Shown here one piece after another: positions 30,235 to 40,592 of a DNA stretch of 64,000 bases; within the stretch, counting starts at the first letter, position 1, and every line of letters starts with the position of its first letter. Position numbers and translations under genes: made by a program. Under the pieces are notes generated by a model. That model searched no databases and was not told where the DNA came from. It saw nothing but the letters and a program-made list of their open reading frames with translations. Source of the stretch: Burkholderia sp. BCC0322 (GTDB taxonomy: Bacteria; Pseudomonadota; Gammaproteobacteria; Burkholderiales; Burkholderiaceae); NCBI RefSeq assembly GCF_902833045.1, contig NZ_CADFDU010000001.1, forward strand, positions 1 through 64,000. The letters run 5' to 3'.

Positions 30235-30861
30235 TCAGCGGCGCTCGAACGCCAGCTTGACGCCGAGCGCCAGCAAAACCACACCGCTGACGCGGTGCAT
30301 GCGGGTCAGGATGCGCGGGTTACGGCGGATCGATGCCGACAGCAGGCCGGCGAACAGCGCGACCGGCCCCTTGACGAGAAACGTCAGGCCGGCGAACGTC
30401 GCGCCCAGCACGAACAGCGACCGCATCGGATGCGCGGCGCCCGCGGGGACGAACTGCGGCAGGAACGCCAGGTAGAAGAGCGCGACCTTCGGATTCGACA
30501 TGTTGGACAGCGCGCCTTGCGCGAACGTGCGCCACCGCGATTCCGGCGCGCCGCGGCTGCTCGAGAGCGTGAGCTCGCCCGACGCACGCAGCAGCGTGAT
30601 GCCGAGATACAGCAGGTACAGCGCGCCGACCACCTTCAGCGCGGTGAACAACCATTCGGATGCCTGAAGAAGCGCGCCCAGCCCGAGCGTCGCGAGCATC
30701 GTGTGCACGAGCAGCCCGACGCTGACGCCCGCCGCCGTCACGAGGCCGGCGCGCGTGCCGCCGGACAGCGTGCGCGACATCACGAGCACCATGTCCTGGC
30801 CCGGCGTGACGATGATCAGAAGGGACGTGGCGATGAACGGCAGCCAGGATACGTGCAGCAT
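30235..30861 (-). CDS. LysE/RhtB family amino acid exporter
   Basis: A 208-residue membrane exporter with six helices and the family motif TPGQDMVLVMSRTLSGGTRAG near residue 20. NMSNPKVALFYLAFLPQFV near 125 is also diagnostic. The start at 30861 has GGAGATCTCCC upstream. It is divergent from an Lrp/AsnC regulator, as in other amino-acid export pairs, so it probably exports an amino acid under Lrp-type control. Confidence 0.88.
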   Translation of the reverse strand: MLHVSWLPFIATSLLIIVTPGQDMVLVMSRTLSGGTRAGLVTAAGVSVGLLVHTMLATLGLGALLQASEWLFTALKVVGALYLLYLGITLLRASGELTLSSSRGAPESRWRTFAQGALSNMSNPKVALFYLAFLPQFVPAGAAHPMRSLFVLGATFAGLTFLVKGPVALFAGLLSASIRRNPRILTRMHRVSGVVLLALGVKLAFERR

Positions 30862-30974
30862 GGGAGATCTCCTGAAGGGGATGGCCGGAACGGGAATCGC
30901 GCGCATCGCACAGGCCGGCCGGTCGTCAGATTATCGGCGCGTTGCGGTGGAGATTGGATGCGTATTTGGCTATT

Positions 30975-30991
30975 CTAAATGCCGAATTTAG
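30975..30991. promoter_or_regulatory. Lrp-type dyad between exporter and regulator
   Basis: CTAAAT-GCCGA-ATTTAG is an AT-rich inverted repeat in the divergent promoter region of the LysE exporter and the Lrp regulator. AsnC/Lrp proteins bind such AT-rich dyads. The flanking bases (TTTGGCTATTCTAAAT, TAGCGCTATTCT) also repeat CTATTCT. Confidence 0.5.
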
Positions 30992-31028
30992 CGCTATTCT
31001 CTAGCATCCGCATAGATGGTAGTGAAAA

Positions 31029-31493
31029 ATGCCAACCAGACTGGACGCAATCGACCGGCGCATTCTGCGCGCGCTGCAACAGAATTCGAACCAGACGAAC
31101 GCCGAACTCGCGCAACAGGCCGGACTCTCGGCCACGCCTTGCCTGCGCCGCGTTCACCTGCTCGAAGAGCAGGGCGTGATCGACGCCTATGTCGCGCTGC
31201 TGAACCCCGCCGCCGTCGACCTGAGGTTCACGGCGTTCGTGCGTGTCACGCTGGAGCGCCAAGACAAGAAGACGGTCGAGCGCTTCGCACGCGAAATGGA
31301 GCAGGCGCCCGAAGTCCTCGAATGCCACCTGATGGCCGGCAGCTACGATTACCTGCTGCGCGTGATCGCGCGGGATCTCGACGACTATCAGCGCTTCCAG
31401 ATGGAAACGCTCACGCAGATCGAAGGCGTACGCAACGTCGAAACCGAGATTCCGCTGAAGCGGATCAAGCAGACGGTGCGCCTGCCGATCTAG
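31029..31493 (+). CDS. Lrp/AsnC family transcriptional regulator
   Basis: A 154-residue regulator with an N-terminal winged helix-turn-helix (LDAIDRRILRALQQNSNQTNAELAQQAGLS) and a RAM ligand domain (VECHLMAGSYDYLLRV, PLKRIKQTVRLPI). It is divergent from the LysE-type exporter and probably controls it in response to an amino acid. Its stop codon overlaps that of the convergent dihydroorotase gene within CTAG. Confidence 0.88.
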   Translation: MPTRLDAIDRRILRALQQNSNQTNAELAQQAGLSATPCLRRVHLLEEQGVIDAYVALLNPAAVDLRFTAFVRVTLERQDKKTVERFAREMEQAPEVLECHLMAGSYDYLLRVIARDLDDYQRFQMETLTQIEGVRNVETEIPLKRIKQTVRLPI

Positions 31494-32860
31494 GCATCCA
31501 GAAACGTGACAGCCTGCCCCGCCGGCTCCCCGCTCAGCGCGCCGTCGCGCACGGCGACCTGCCCGCGCACGACCGTATGCACGGGCCAGCCCGTGACCGC
31601 GCATCCGTCGTAAGGCGTCCAGCCGCTCACGCTGGCGATCCATTCGTCGCGGATGACGCGGCGCGCGTGCAAATCGACGATGCTGAAATCGGCGTCGTAG
31701 CCCACCGCAATCCGCCCTTTCCCCTCGATGCCGAAGATGCGCGCCGGCCCGGCACTGGTCAGGTCGACCAGCCGTTCGAGGCTCAGGCGGCCCGCATGCA
31801 CGTGATCGAGCATCAGCGGCAGCAGCGTCTGCACGCCGGTCATGCCGCTCGGCGACTGCGGGTAGGGCCGGCGCTTTTCGTCGCGCGTATGCGGCGCGTG
31901 ATCGCTGCCGATCACGTCGACCACGCCGTCGCGGACGGCCTGCCACAGGGCATCCTGATGATGCCGCTCGCGCACCGGCGGATTCATCTGCGCGAACGTG
32001 CCGAGCCGCTCGTAGCAATCAGGCGCGTGCAGGCTCAGGTGATGCGGCGTGACCTCGACCGTCACGCGATGCCGGTGCCGCGCGAGGAACGCCATTTCCT
32101 CTGCGGTGGACACGTGCAGCACGTGCAGCCGTCGGCCCGTCTCGGCAGCCAGCGCGACGATGCGCCGCGTCGCGGCCAGCGCGCTTTGCACGTCGCGCCA
32201 GTGCGGATGGTCGCGCACGTCGCCGCTCGCCTCCGCGAGCGCCCTGCGTTCGCGCAGCCGCGCCTCGTCCTCCGCATGCACGGCCATGCGCCGCCGCCCG
32301 TTGCGCAGGATCCGGCGCAACACGGTTTCATCGTCGGCCAGCAGATCGCCGAACGAACTGCCCATGAAGACCTTCACGCCCGCGCAGCCCGGCAGCCGCT
32401 CAAGCACCGGCAGCCGCTCGGCGTTCGCGGCCGAGCCGCCGATGTAGAACGCGTAATCGCACCACGCACGGCCGCGCGCGAGATCCAGCTTCGCCTGCAG
32501 ATCCTGCTCGCCCAGCGTCAGCGGATGCGTGTTGGGCATCTCGAAGATCGTCGTGACGCCGCCGAGCACCGCGCCGCGCGTGCCGGCCTCGATGGTTTCC
32601 TTGTGCGTGAGGCCCGGCTCGCGGAAATGCACCTGGCTGTCGACGACGCCCGGCAGCACATGCAGCCCGCCGGCGTCGAGCCGCACGCCGGCGCTCCAGG
32701 TGCCGTGCAACGCGCCCAGCGCGACGACGCGGCCATCCGCGCACGCGACGTCGATCCGCTCGGCGCCGTTGGGCGTCATCACCGTGCCGCCGTGCACGAG
32801 CAGGTCGGCGTGGCGACGCTTCGGCCCGTCGGTCCCTTCAGGTCGAATGCGTTCCCCCAT
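31490..32860 (-). CDS. pyrC: Dihydroorotase paralogue of the zinc-starvation operon
   Basis: A 456-residue amidohydrolase of the type I dihydroorotase group, cyclising carbamoyl-aspartate in pyrimidine synthesis. The metal-site residues K163 (VKVFMGSS), H195, H248 and D319 (SDHAPHT) are present. The first metal motif, DxHxH in most amidohydrolases, reads DSQVHFREPG, so the first His is Gln (Q76). This is known for a subfamily but is striking in an operon of zinc-sparing paralogues. It starts 3 bases after the gamma-carbonic anhydrase stop. Confidence 0.83.
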   Translation of the reverse strand: MGERIRPEGTDGPKRRHADLLVHGGTVMTPNGAERIDVACADGRVVALGALHGTWSAGVRLDAGGLHVLPGVVDSQVHFREPGLTHKETIEAGTRGAVLGGVTTIFEMPNTHPLTLGEQDLQAKLDLARGRAWCDYAFYIGGSAANAERLPVLERLPGCAGVKVFMGSSFGDLLADDETVLRRILRNGRRRMAVHAEDEARLRERRALAEASGDVRDHPHWRDVQSALAATRRIVALAAETGRRLHVLHVSTAEEMAFLARHRHRVTVEVTPHHLSLHAPDCYERLGTFAQMNPPVRERHHQDALWQAVRDGVVDVIGSDHAPHTRDEKRRPYPQSPSGMTGVQTLLPLMLDHVHAGRLSLERLVDLTSAGPARIFGIEGKGRIAVGYDADFSIVDLHARRVIRDEWIASVSGWTPYDGCAVTGWPVHTVVRGQVAVRDGALSGEPAGQAVTFLDA

Positions 32861-32863
32861 GAC

Positions 32864-33424
32864 TCAGAACTCGTTCTGGATGTGCTTGTAGCCCAGCACC
32901 AGCGCGTTGTTCGTGCGCGCGACGTCCTCGGAGAAGTCGCTCGCGTCGGCCGTCACCTGCGGCAACGCGGCAAGATCGGTTTCCGGCCCGATGCGCTCGG
33001 TCGAGCGCACGTAGAAGCCCGGCGGCAGGCGGCAGCCGTCGACGACCGCGTTGTAGCGCACCACGCAGCCGTCGTCGATGGTGCAGTTGAACAGCACGCT
33101 GTTGAAGCCGACGAACACGCCGTTGCCGACCTGGCACGGCCCGTGGACGATCGCGCGATGCGCGATCGACGTGTGCCGGCCGATGGTGACGCTCGCGCCC
33201 GACTTCGAATGAATCACCACGCCGTCCTGGATGTTCGAATGCGCGCCGATCACGATGGGGGCAATCCGGCCGTCCGGGTCCGTTTCGTCGGCGCGGATCA
33301 CCGCGTACGGGCCGATGAACACGTTCTCCTCGACGATCACGCGCCCGCACAGGATGGCGGTCGGATCGACGAACGCGCTCGGGTGAATCTGCGGCAGGTC
33401 GCCGCGCGGGTTCTTTCTGATCAT
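32864..33424 (-). CDS. Gamma-class carbonic anhydrase-like protein
   Basis: A 186-residue left-handed beta-helix protein of hexapeptide repeats (PTAILCGRVIVEENVFIGPYAVIRADE, HSNIQDGVVIHSKSGASVTIGRHTSIAHRAIVHG) with the three His expected at the trimer-interface metal site. Members can use iron or cobalt instead of zinc, which fits a zinc-starvation operon as a stand-in for beta- or alpha-type carbonic anhydrase. The start overlaps the QueD-like stop as ATGA. Confidence 0.83.
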   Translation of the reverse strand: MIRKNPRGDLPQIHPSAFVDPTAILCGRVIVEENVFIGPYAVIRADETDPDGRIAPIVIGAHSNIQDGVVIHSKSGASVTIGRHTSIAHRAIVHGPCQVGNGVFVGFNSVLFNCTIDDGCVVRYNAVVDGCRLPPGFYVRSTERIGPETDLAALPQVTADASDFSEDVARTNNALVLGYKHIQNEF

Positions 33425-34002
33425 GAGGATTCCTGCGGAGAAAGGAGAGGGTCGCGTTTGAGCCGCTCGTACAAACCCGGATCGCGCCATTGCGCGGCGA
33501 TGGCCGGCGCGAACACGATGTCGTCCAGGTCGATGCGACCCATGCGCGGATTGAATGCATCGTCGCGAAAACACTGCGCGTAGCCGGTCTCGGTCTCGTG
33601 CACGATGACCGAATGCAGCCGCACGTCGGCCTCGCCGTTCGACATGCCGGTGCGGGACAGCACCGCATCGACGAGGCGAAAGAACACACGCGAGAACTGC
33701 TCGGCGCTCGGCGACACGGGCAGCAGCACCCAGCGCTCCGAGTGGCGGCGCATGCTGTCGAGATAACCCGGATCGTCGCCGGACCAGAGCGTCACCGCAT
33801 GATCGAACGCGTCGATCAGGTCGCGCACGTCGCCCTTGAGCAGCCCGAAGTCGTAGATCATCTGCCCGTGATCGAGCGCGTGCGCTTCGAGCACCAGCTC
33901 GACACGGTACGAATGGCCGTGGATCGAATGCGAGCAGCGCCGCGTGCTGCAGCCGCGCACGACGTGCGCGTTCTCGAACCGGAACAGCTTGCGGATCAGC
34001 AT
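33421..34002 (-). CDS. queD: 6-Pyruvoyl-tetrahydropterin synthase / QueD family
   Basis: A 193-residue PTPS-fold protein. The ligands FENAH and HGHSY supply the three metal His, with a Cys in [12 protein letters not shown] as catalytic candidate, and [20 protein letters not shown] follows. The C-terminal 70 residues ([29 protein letters not shown]) extend beyond short QueD proteins. It overlaps folE2 by 7 bases. Paired with FolE2 it would turn dihydroneopterin triphosphate into carboxy-tetrahydropterin for queuosine. Confidence 0.78.
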   Translation of the reverse strand: MLIRKLFRFENAHVVRGCSTRRCSHSIHGHSYRVELVLEAHALDHGQMIYDFGLLKGDVRDLIDAFDHAVTLWSGDDPGYLDSMRRHSERWVLLPVSPSAEQFSRVFFRLVDAVLSRTGMSNGEADVRLHSVIVHETETGYAQCFRDDAFNPRMGRIDLDDIVFAPAIAAQWRDPGLYERLKRDPLLSPQESS

Positions 34003-34916
34003 GCGTCGGCGCCTTCGCGAACCGGCGCGGCCCAGGCCACCGCATCGTGCGGATGCAGGCTTTCCAGATGGCGCACATGCACCCGCGGGTTCGCGTGGTG
34101 GCCGTCCAGCGCGGCCTGGACCCGGCGCGCGGCATCCTCGACGAACATCAGGTTCTCGCCGTTCAGCACCGCGAACGCCTGCTCGTCCGCGCGCTTGACG
34201 GCCGTCTGCACCGGCGTGCCGAGCGCGTGCTCGATGCGATCGATCAGGTCGATCAGCCCCAGCGTCGCGCCCTCGGCGGGCAGTTCCACGCTGACGACGG
34301 CTTCGCTGCGCTGACTGTGCGGCGTGGCCGCCGTCGCGTGCCGTTTCAGCCATGCGGCGACTGCCGCCGGTTCCACGCGATCGTCGCGGCCGAACGCCGC
34401 CAGGAATGCCTGCTCGACCCAGTGCCGCGACAGCGCGGCCGAGCACGGGCACGTCGACGAATAGACGGACGTCACCTGCGCGCGCAGCGCGAACCTGGAA
34501 TCCGTCAACGTCGCGTCGATCTGGACCGGATAGGCCTTCCACCCGGCCAGCCCGTCGGTCACCAGCGCCGCACGACGCGCCAGCAAGTCGAAGCGCAGCC
34601 GCAGCCGCGCACTGCGCGTGTCGCAGTCGCGATGGCTGTCGACCATCGCCTGCAGCAGATGCTGAAGGCCGGCCGGCGACAGCGCCGTGCCGTCGCCGAA
34701 CCCGTCGAGCAGCCGGTACAGCCGCGACATGTGGATGCCCTTCACGTGCGGCGCGGGCAGATCGACCTGCACGTCGGCGCGCGCATGCACGTCGCGACGG
34801 CAGCCGGGCTCGGCCACCGCAACGGGCAGGTCGATGCCCTGCATGCCGACCCATTCGAGCGGGCGGCCGCCCGGCGCGGCATCGGTCAGGGAAATATCGG
34901 GAAGGGGTGCGTTCAT
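33996..34916 (-). CDS. folE2: GTP cyclohydrolase FolE2 (type IB)
   Basis: A 306-residue FolE2, the GTP cyclohydrolase I isozyme that works with Mn or Fe and replaces the zinc enzyme FolE under zinc limitation. Motifs: [32 protein letters not shown] with the catalytic Cys, and [12 protein letters not shown]. The start at 34916 (MNAPLPD) matches family starts better than the ATG at 34946. It lies 58 bases downstream of the COG0523 GTPase in the same operon. Confidence 0.9.
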   Translation of the reverse strand: MNAPLPDISLTDAAPGGRPLEWVGMQGIDLPVAVAEPGCRRDVHARADVQVDLPAPHVKGIHMSRLYRLLDGFGDGTALSPAGLQHLLQAMVDSHRDCDTRSARLRLRFDLLARRAALVTDGLAGWKAYPVQIDATLTDSRFALRAQVTSVYSSTCPCSAALSRHWVEQAFLAAFGRDDRVEPAAVAAWLKRHATAATPHSQRSEAVVSVELPAEGATLGLIDLIDRIEHALGTPVQTAVKRADEQAFAVLNGENLMFVEDAARRVQAALDGHHANPRVHVRHLESLHPHDAVAWAAPVREGADAC

Positions 34917-34974
34917 GCTCGGAATCCGGTGGAGCGCCTTCTCCATCCGGATCGATGCAGGAAGCGCGTTCAGG

Positions 34975-36183
<1,209 letters not shown>

Positions 36184-36216
36184 CGGGCAATTCCGGAAGA
36201 GGACGTTGAGGAGAGA

Positions 36217-36251
36217 ATGATATATTGTATCGCAACGATATAACATATCAT
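36217..36251. promoter_or_regulatory. Zur-type dyad controlling the zinc-starvation operon
   Basis: ATGATATATTGTATCG (36217-36232) and CGATATAACATATCAT (36236-36251) are inverted copies with two mismatches around a 3-base centre. The TGATATGTTATATC core is AT-rich like proteobacterial Zur boxes. It sits 34 bases upstream of the first start. With zinc, Zur would bind and shut off the operon. A divergent small gene starts 62 bases to the right. Confidence 0.8.
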
Positions 36252-36312
36252 TTCAGGCGTCCAGCAGGCCGTCACACGGCGGCGATTCGCGCTCCCGGCG
36301 CGGCCATCGATC

Positions 36313-36642
36313 ATGTCCGGCGTATCGCGCAACGCGGGCGGGTCGGCGATCGTGATGCAGAGCCGCAACAACGGCACGGCGGAACAGACCGGCAAGACCG
36401 ACAAGGCGTTCTGGACCGTGCCGGCAGTGGGCCGCCGGGTCAAGTCGGTCGAGGCGTACTACGACGCAAGCGGGGTGCACAACGCGCGCTATTCGAACGA
36501 ACGGGTGTCGTTCAAGCGCGCCGGCGTGGAGGGCGGCGCACCGCTGGCCAGCCGGCCTGCGGTCGCACCCGCACCCGTGGCCGTACCGACGGCAGCCCCG
36601 CCGCCGGTCGACCAGTCACGGTGCGCGCCCACTTACGTATAG
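36313..36642 (+). CDS. Hypothetical 109-residue protein divergent from the zinc operon
   Basis: Not recognised. Codons end almost always in G or C over the whole frame, so it is probably real. Residues 1-70 are mixed alpha/beta (KAFWTVPAVGRRVKSVEAYYDASGV). Residues 75-100 are an Ala/Pro/Val linker and the end is short (QSRCAPTYV). No clear ribosome site or signal peptide is seen, so the start may lie elsewhere or the gene may be a truncated remnant. It overlaps the end of the convergent acyl-CoA-dehydrogenase-like gene by 10 bases. It shares the intergenic region holding the Zur-type dyad. Confidence 0.5.
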   Translation: MSGVSRNAGGSAIVMQSRNNGTAEQTGKTDKAFWTVPAVGRRVKSVEAYYDASGVHNARYSNERVSFKRAGVEGGAPLASRPAVAPAPVAVPTAAPPPVDQSRCAPTYV

Positions 36643-37844
36643 AGCGACGCCGGGGGCAACGCCCCGGCCAGTGCGAACCGGCCCACGTCGCGCAGCCGGT
36701 AGTTGAGCGGATCGTGCAGCGTATGCGTGCGCGCGTTCCGCCAGAAGCGGTCGAGGCCGAGCGACGCGGCCGTCGCGCGTGCGCCGCATGCGTCGAACAG
36801 CGCCTCGCCGTTCTCGAGCGCGGCGCGCTGCGCGACGATCTTCGCTTCCGATACGGCCAGCGCGACTTCGGCGCGCCCGTCCGCCGTCAGCGCGTCGTGC
36901 TGCGTCCATGCGCGCTGCAATGCGTCGGCCGCACGATCGGCGAGCGACGCCGCGGCGATCGCATGCACGCGCATGTCGCCGAAGCGCTGAAGCGTGTACG
37001 GATCGTCGCTCGCCTGCGCGACATCCGACTGAATCCACGGGCGGCCATGCGTCAGCACGTAGTCGCGCGCTTCCGCCAGCGCACCTTCCGCCAGCCCGAC
37101 GAACAGGTTGGTCAGCACGAGCTGCGACACCAGCGTACGCAACGTCGCGCGCGGGGTCGGTGCGTTTTCCGAGCGGTGCAGCACTTCATCCGCCGCGAGC
37201 GTCACGCCGTCGAAACTCACGCTGCCGCTATCGGTCTGGCGCTGGCCGATCGGATCCCAGTCTTCATTGACCGTGATCCCCGGACGATCGGTCGGCACGA
37301 CGCCGAACACCGTGCGGCCGGTGTCCGGATCGTGCGCGGACACCGTCATGCGCTGCGAGCCGCGCGTGCCCGAGCAGAAGCCCTTCACGCCATCGAGCCG
37401 GTAGCCGCCGTCGGGCGTCGCCGTGGCCACGAGTCGTGTGTCGAGCGGATTGACCGCATTGCCCCACCACCATCGCTGCTCGACCGTGCCGCGCAGATAG
37501 CGCTCGCGCTGCGCGGCGTTGCCCCACACGTCGACGCTCACCACCTGCAGGCACTGGAATCCGACGAGATGCGCGAGCGCGCTGTCGACGCGCGCGATCT
37601 GCCGGATCGCGTCGTAGATCCCGGGCCATGCGGCTTCCTGCCCGCCGAACGCACGCGGCACCGCAAGCGTCAGCAGCCCCGCATCGGCGAGCCACTGCTT
37701 CTCTTGCGCCGCGTGACCGCCCGCGCGGTCGCGCGCGGCGGCAGTGGCGCGCAACGCGTCGATCGCCCGGGCCAACCCGGCGCGGTCGAAGGCGGGTACC
37801 TCGGTATCGGGCGCGAAGGTCGCCGGGCCACGGGGATCGTTCAT
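36633..37844 (-). CDS. Acyl-CoA-dehydrogenase-fold flavin monooxygenase (DszC/SfnB-like)
   Basis: A 403-residue protein of the acyl-CoA dehydrogenase fold: LLTLAVPRAFGGQEAAWPGIYDAIRQIARVDSALAHLVG at the N-terminus, WWWGNAVNP, a GVKGFCSGTRGS active-site strand and FWRNARTHTLHDPLNYRLRDVG at the C-terminus. This last motif is typical of the DszC/SfnB flavin-dependent branch. These oxidise sulfur compounds with FMNH2. It is last in an operon with a MetNIQ-type transporter and a NtaA-type monooxygenase, so an organosulfur substrate is likely. Confidence 0.8.
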   Translation of the reverse strand: MNDPRGPATFAPDTEVPAFDRAGLARAIDALRATAAARDRAGGHAAQEKQWLADAGLLTLAVPRAFGGQEAAWPGIYDAIRQIARVDSALAHLVGFQCLQVVSVDVWGNAAQRERYLRGTVEQRWWWGNAVNPLDTRLVATATPDGGYRLDGVKGFCSGTRGSQRMTVSAHDPDTGRTVFGVVPTDRPGITVNEDWDPIGQRQTDSGSVSFDGVTLAADEVLHRSENAPTPRATLRTLVSQLVLTNLFVGLAEGALAEARDYVLTHGRPWIQSDVAQASDDPYTLQRFGDMRVHAIAAASLADRAADALQRAWTQHDALTADGRAEVALAVSEAKIVAQRAALENGEALFDACGARATAASLGLDRFWRNARTHTLHDPLNYRLRDVGRFALAGALPPASLYT

Positions 37845-38683
37845 GCGACGGCTTCCTGCGCAACCGCCTCCCCCGACAGCGGCACGAGCGCGTCGAGCTT
37901 GCGGCCGGTCAGCCGCGACAGGATCTCGCGCCGCCAATCGTCGTAGATCGCGCGGTATTCGGCGATATCCGCGCCGAACACGTGCGCGGTGTGCGCGTAC
38001 TCGTCGTGCAGATAACCGTCGAGCCGCGCCTGCGTTTCCTCGTCGGCCGCGATCACGCGATCGATCAGCGCGTCGCGCTCGGCGGCCGGCAGCGCGTTCA
38101 ACGTATCGAACCACCACTGAACGATCTGCACGCGATGCCACTCCTCGTCCGGCCGGATCCGGTTCTCGCCATGCTCGCGCATCGCGGAATCGCCGATGCG
38201 GCCGGTCTTGCGCTGAATCCACAGCTTCGCGAGGATGTGCAGCTCGTAATGCCATTCGAATGCGAGAAAGCCCGCGACGTCGCGCACCGCGATGTCGCCG
38301 ATGCGCGCCCAGTGCGCGGCGACGAGCCGGTCGACTTCCGGCAGCGGGTCGCGCCCCGTCAGTTCGGTCACGCGTTCGCGGCCGATCACCGCGTGCGCGC
38401 CGTCATCGCCGAGCTGGCGCGACAGGATCAGCTGGAAATGCGGGTCGTCGCGGAACAGCGTGTCGATCGCCTTCGCGACGACCTGCACGATGAACAGGTC
38501 GTGCGACGCCATCTTCGTGTAGTAGTCGGCGACGGCGGCCAGCTCGTCGTCGTTGCGCGGCTCGCGCGGCGGTGTGGCGAGCTTGGCCGGGAAGTCCGGA
38601 CGATGGCGTCGCGCCACGTCGAGAAACAGCGCCTCCTCGAATTGTCCGTTCCATTCGCGCGGCGCGCCGATGGGCAAGGTCAT
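37841..38683 (-). CDS. Uncharacterised protein, candidate ferritin-like di-iron enzyme
   Basis: A 280-residue soluble protein I cannot name. Several helices carry acidic and His residues in a di-iron-like pattern: D94-x-x-H97 (LGDDGAH), E143 with H145, E147 and H149 (FEWHYELH), E180-x-x-H183 (EEWH) and HDEYAHTAH at 226-234. Two (D/E)xxH motifs plus a third acidic helix are the hallmark of ferritin-like carboxylate di-iron proteins. It overlaps the flavin monooxygenase start by 4 bases (ATGA) and lies in the organosulfur operon, so an oxidative or binding role there is plausible. This is inference. Confidence 0.6.
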   Translation of the reverse strand: MTLPIGAPREWNGQFEEALFLDVARRHRPDFPAKLATPPREPRNDDELAAVADYYTKMASHDLFIVQVVAKAIDTLFRDDPHFQLILSRQLGDDGAHAVIGRERVTELTGRDPLPEVDRLVAAHWARIGDIAVRDVAGFLAFEWHYELHILAKLWIQRKTGRIGDSAMREHGENRIRPDEEWHRVQIVQWWFDTLNALPAAERDALIDRVIAADEETQARLDGYLHDEYAHTAHVFGADIAEYRAIYDDWRREILSRLTGRKLDALVPLSGEAVAQEAVA

Positions 38684-38737
38684 AGGGTTCTTTCTCTCAG
38701 GATCATGAATGAAGCGAGCGGACGCTTGTGGCGCCGC

Positions 38738-39394
38738 TCAGGTACGCCGGGTCACACGTCGGACCAGGCGGTCGCCCGTGATTTGCACGGCCGAGACGAG
38801 CGCGATCAGGATCACGATCACGGTCGCCATGACGGTGGTGTCGAAACGCTGGTAGCCGTAGCGGATCGCGAGATCGCCAAGGCCGCCCGCGCCGACGGCG
38901 CCCGCCATCGCGGTCGAGCCGATCAGCGCGACGACGGTGATGGTGAATCCGCCGAGCATGCCGGGCAGCGCTTCGGGCAACAGCACGTGCCAGACGATGT
39001 GGCGGCGCTTCGCGCCCATCGCGAGCGCGGCCTCGATCAGTCCGCGGTCGACTTCGCGCAGGCTCACCTCGGCGATCCGCGCGAAGAACGGGATCGCGGC
39101 GATCGACAGCGGCACGACGGCCGCCCAGACACCGATCGTCGTGCCGATCAGCACGCGCGTGAACGGCAGCAGCGCGACCAGCAGGATGATGAACGGCGTC
39201 GAGCGGAACACGTTGACGAGCGCGCCGAGCACCGCATTCACGCCGCGCCGTTCGTAGATGCCGCCGGGCGCGGTCGTCACGAGGATCACCGCGAGCGGGA
39301 TGCCGATCAGCGCGGCGATCGCGGCCGACGCGGCGACCATCGACAGCGTGTCGCGGATCGCGTCGAGCAGTTCGGGCCACCAGAGGTCAAACAT
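38738..39394 (-). CDS. ABC transporter permease, MetI type
   Basis: A 218-residue MetI-family permease with about five helices and the coupling loop [13 protein letters not shown]. The start at 39394 ([10 protein letters not shown]) is typical of the family. It overlaps the ATPase gene by 8 bases. The substrate is likely methionine-like or another organosulfur compound given the operon. Confidence 0.85.
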   Translation of the reverse strand: MFDLWWPELLDAIRDTLSMVAASAAIAALIGIPLAVILVTTAPGGIYERRGVNAVLGALVNVFRSTPFIILLVALLPFTRVLIGTTIGVWAAVVPLSIAAIPFFARIAEVSLREVDRGLIEAALAMGAKRRHIVWHVLLPEALPGMLGGFTITVVALIGSTAMAGAVGAGGLGDLAIRYGYQRFDTTVMATVIVILIALVSAVQITGDRLVRRVTRRT

Positions 39395-40577
39395 AGCCGA
39401 GCACCTCCGCGTGATTCGCGTGGCGGCGCGCACGTTCGAGCAGCGCGGCAACCGCGCCGCCGCGAGCCGGCGATTGGCCGGCGTCATCCGCGCGCGGCGC
39501 TGCCGCGATCACGAGCCGCCCCTGCGCATGCCCCTGGATGCGCTCGATCCCGCCGTGCAGGAAACGCACCGAGCCGCCGAGCGCCGTCGCGAGCGCACCG
39601 ACATCCGGCTCGCCGCCACTCTCGCCCGTATAGCGGACGTCGAGCACGACCTGCGCGCCGTCGGGCAACGCGGCCTGCTCGGGCAGCGGCTGCACGCGCG
39701 CGGCCAGTTCGGCCGGCAGGTCGTGCACGAGCGTGCTGAGCAGCGCGCGCGTCGCGCCGTGGCGCGGATCGCCGAACACGCGCCACACGGGGCCCGTTTC
39801 GACGACTTCGCCCTGTTCGATCACCGCAACCGTGTCGCACACCGCGCGGATCACTTCCATCTCGTGCGTGATCAGCACGATCGTCAGCCCGAGGCGGCGG
39901 TTGATGTCGGCGAGCAGCGCGAGGATCGACTGCGTCGTCTCCGGATCGAGCGCCGACGTCGCCTCGTCGCACAGCAGCACCTCCGGATCGTGCACGAGCG
40001 CGCGGGCAATGCCGACGCGCTGCTTCTGGCCGCCCGACAAGCTGGCCGGATACGCGTCGCGCTTCGCGGCGAGGCCGACGAGCTCGAGCAGCGCCTCGAC
40101 CTTGCGCACGCGCTCGGCCTTCGGCACGCCGGCGATCTTCAGCGGCAGCGCAACGTTCTCGAACACCGTCTTCGCGGACAGCAGGTTGAAATGCTGGAAC
40201 ACCATGCCGGTACGGCGCCGCAGCGCGACGAGCCCGTCCTCGTCGAGCGCGCCGACGTCGACGCCCTGCACGCGCACACGGCCCGAGCTCGGCCGCTCGA
40301 GCCCGTTCACGAGCCGCAGCAGCGTCGACTTCCCGGCGCCGCTGCGGCCGATGATCCCGAATACCTCGCCTCGCCGCACGTCGAGCGTCACGTCGCGCAA
40401 CGCGGCGGCGTGGCCGCGCGGCGTCGCGAACACCTTGCCGACCTGCTCCAGCGACACGGCCGCTCCGCCGGCCAAGTCGGCCGACGCGGCCGCTTCATCA
40501 TGCGTCGCGGCAGCGGCGCCGGCGCGAGCGGCCGACGTGTCGATGAAACCCAGCGTATCGAACAATTGCGTCATCAC
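39387..40577 (-). CDS. ABC transporter ATPase, MetN type with NIL domain
   Basis: A 396-residue MetN-like ATPase. Walker [12 protein letters not shown], signature [16 protein letters not shown], Walker [13 protein letters not shown] and H-loop ITHEMEV are intact. Residues 300-375 form a NIL-type regulatory domain that in MetN senses the imported substrate. The first 40 residues are a low-complexity Ala-rich extension. The next Met is one codon in (40574). Confidence 0.87.
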   Translation of the reverse strand: MMTQLFDTLGFIDTSAARAGAAAATHDEAAASADLAGGAAVSLEQVGKVFATPRGHAAALRDVTLDVRRGEVFGIIGRSGAGKSTLLRLVNGLERPSSGRVRVQGVDVGALDEDGLVALRRRTGMVFQHFNLLSAKTVFENVALPLKIAGVPKAERVRKVEALLELVGLAAKRDAYPASLSGGQKQRVGIARALVHDPEVLLCDEATSALDPETTQSILALLADINRRLGLTIVLITHEMEVIRAVCDTVAVIEQGEVVETGPVWRVFGDPRHGATRALLSTLVHDLPAELAARVQPLPEQAALPDGAQVVLDVRYTGESGGEPDVGALATALGGSVRFLHGGIERIQGHAQGRLVIAAAPRADDAGQSPARGGAVAALLERARRHANHAEVLGYV

Positions 40578-40592
40578 TTCGCCCCGTCAGGT

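Noticed and set aside
31016-33583. 855-codon open frame on the plus strand
   Set aside because: It overlaps the Lrp, dihydroorotase and carbonic anhydrase genes in the wrong frame and has Arg/His/Ala-rich shadow composition.
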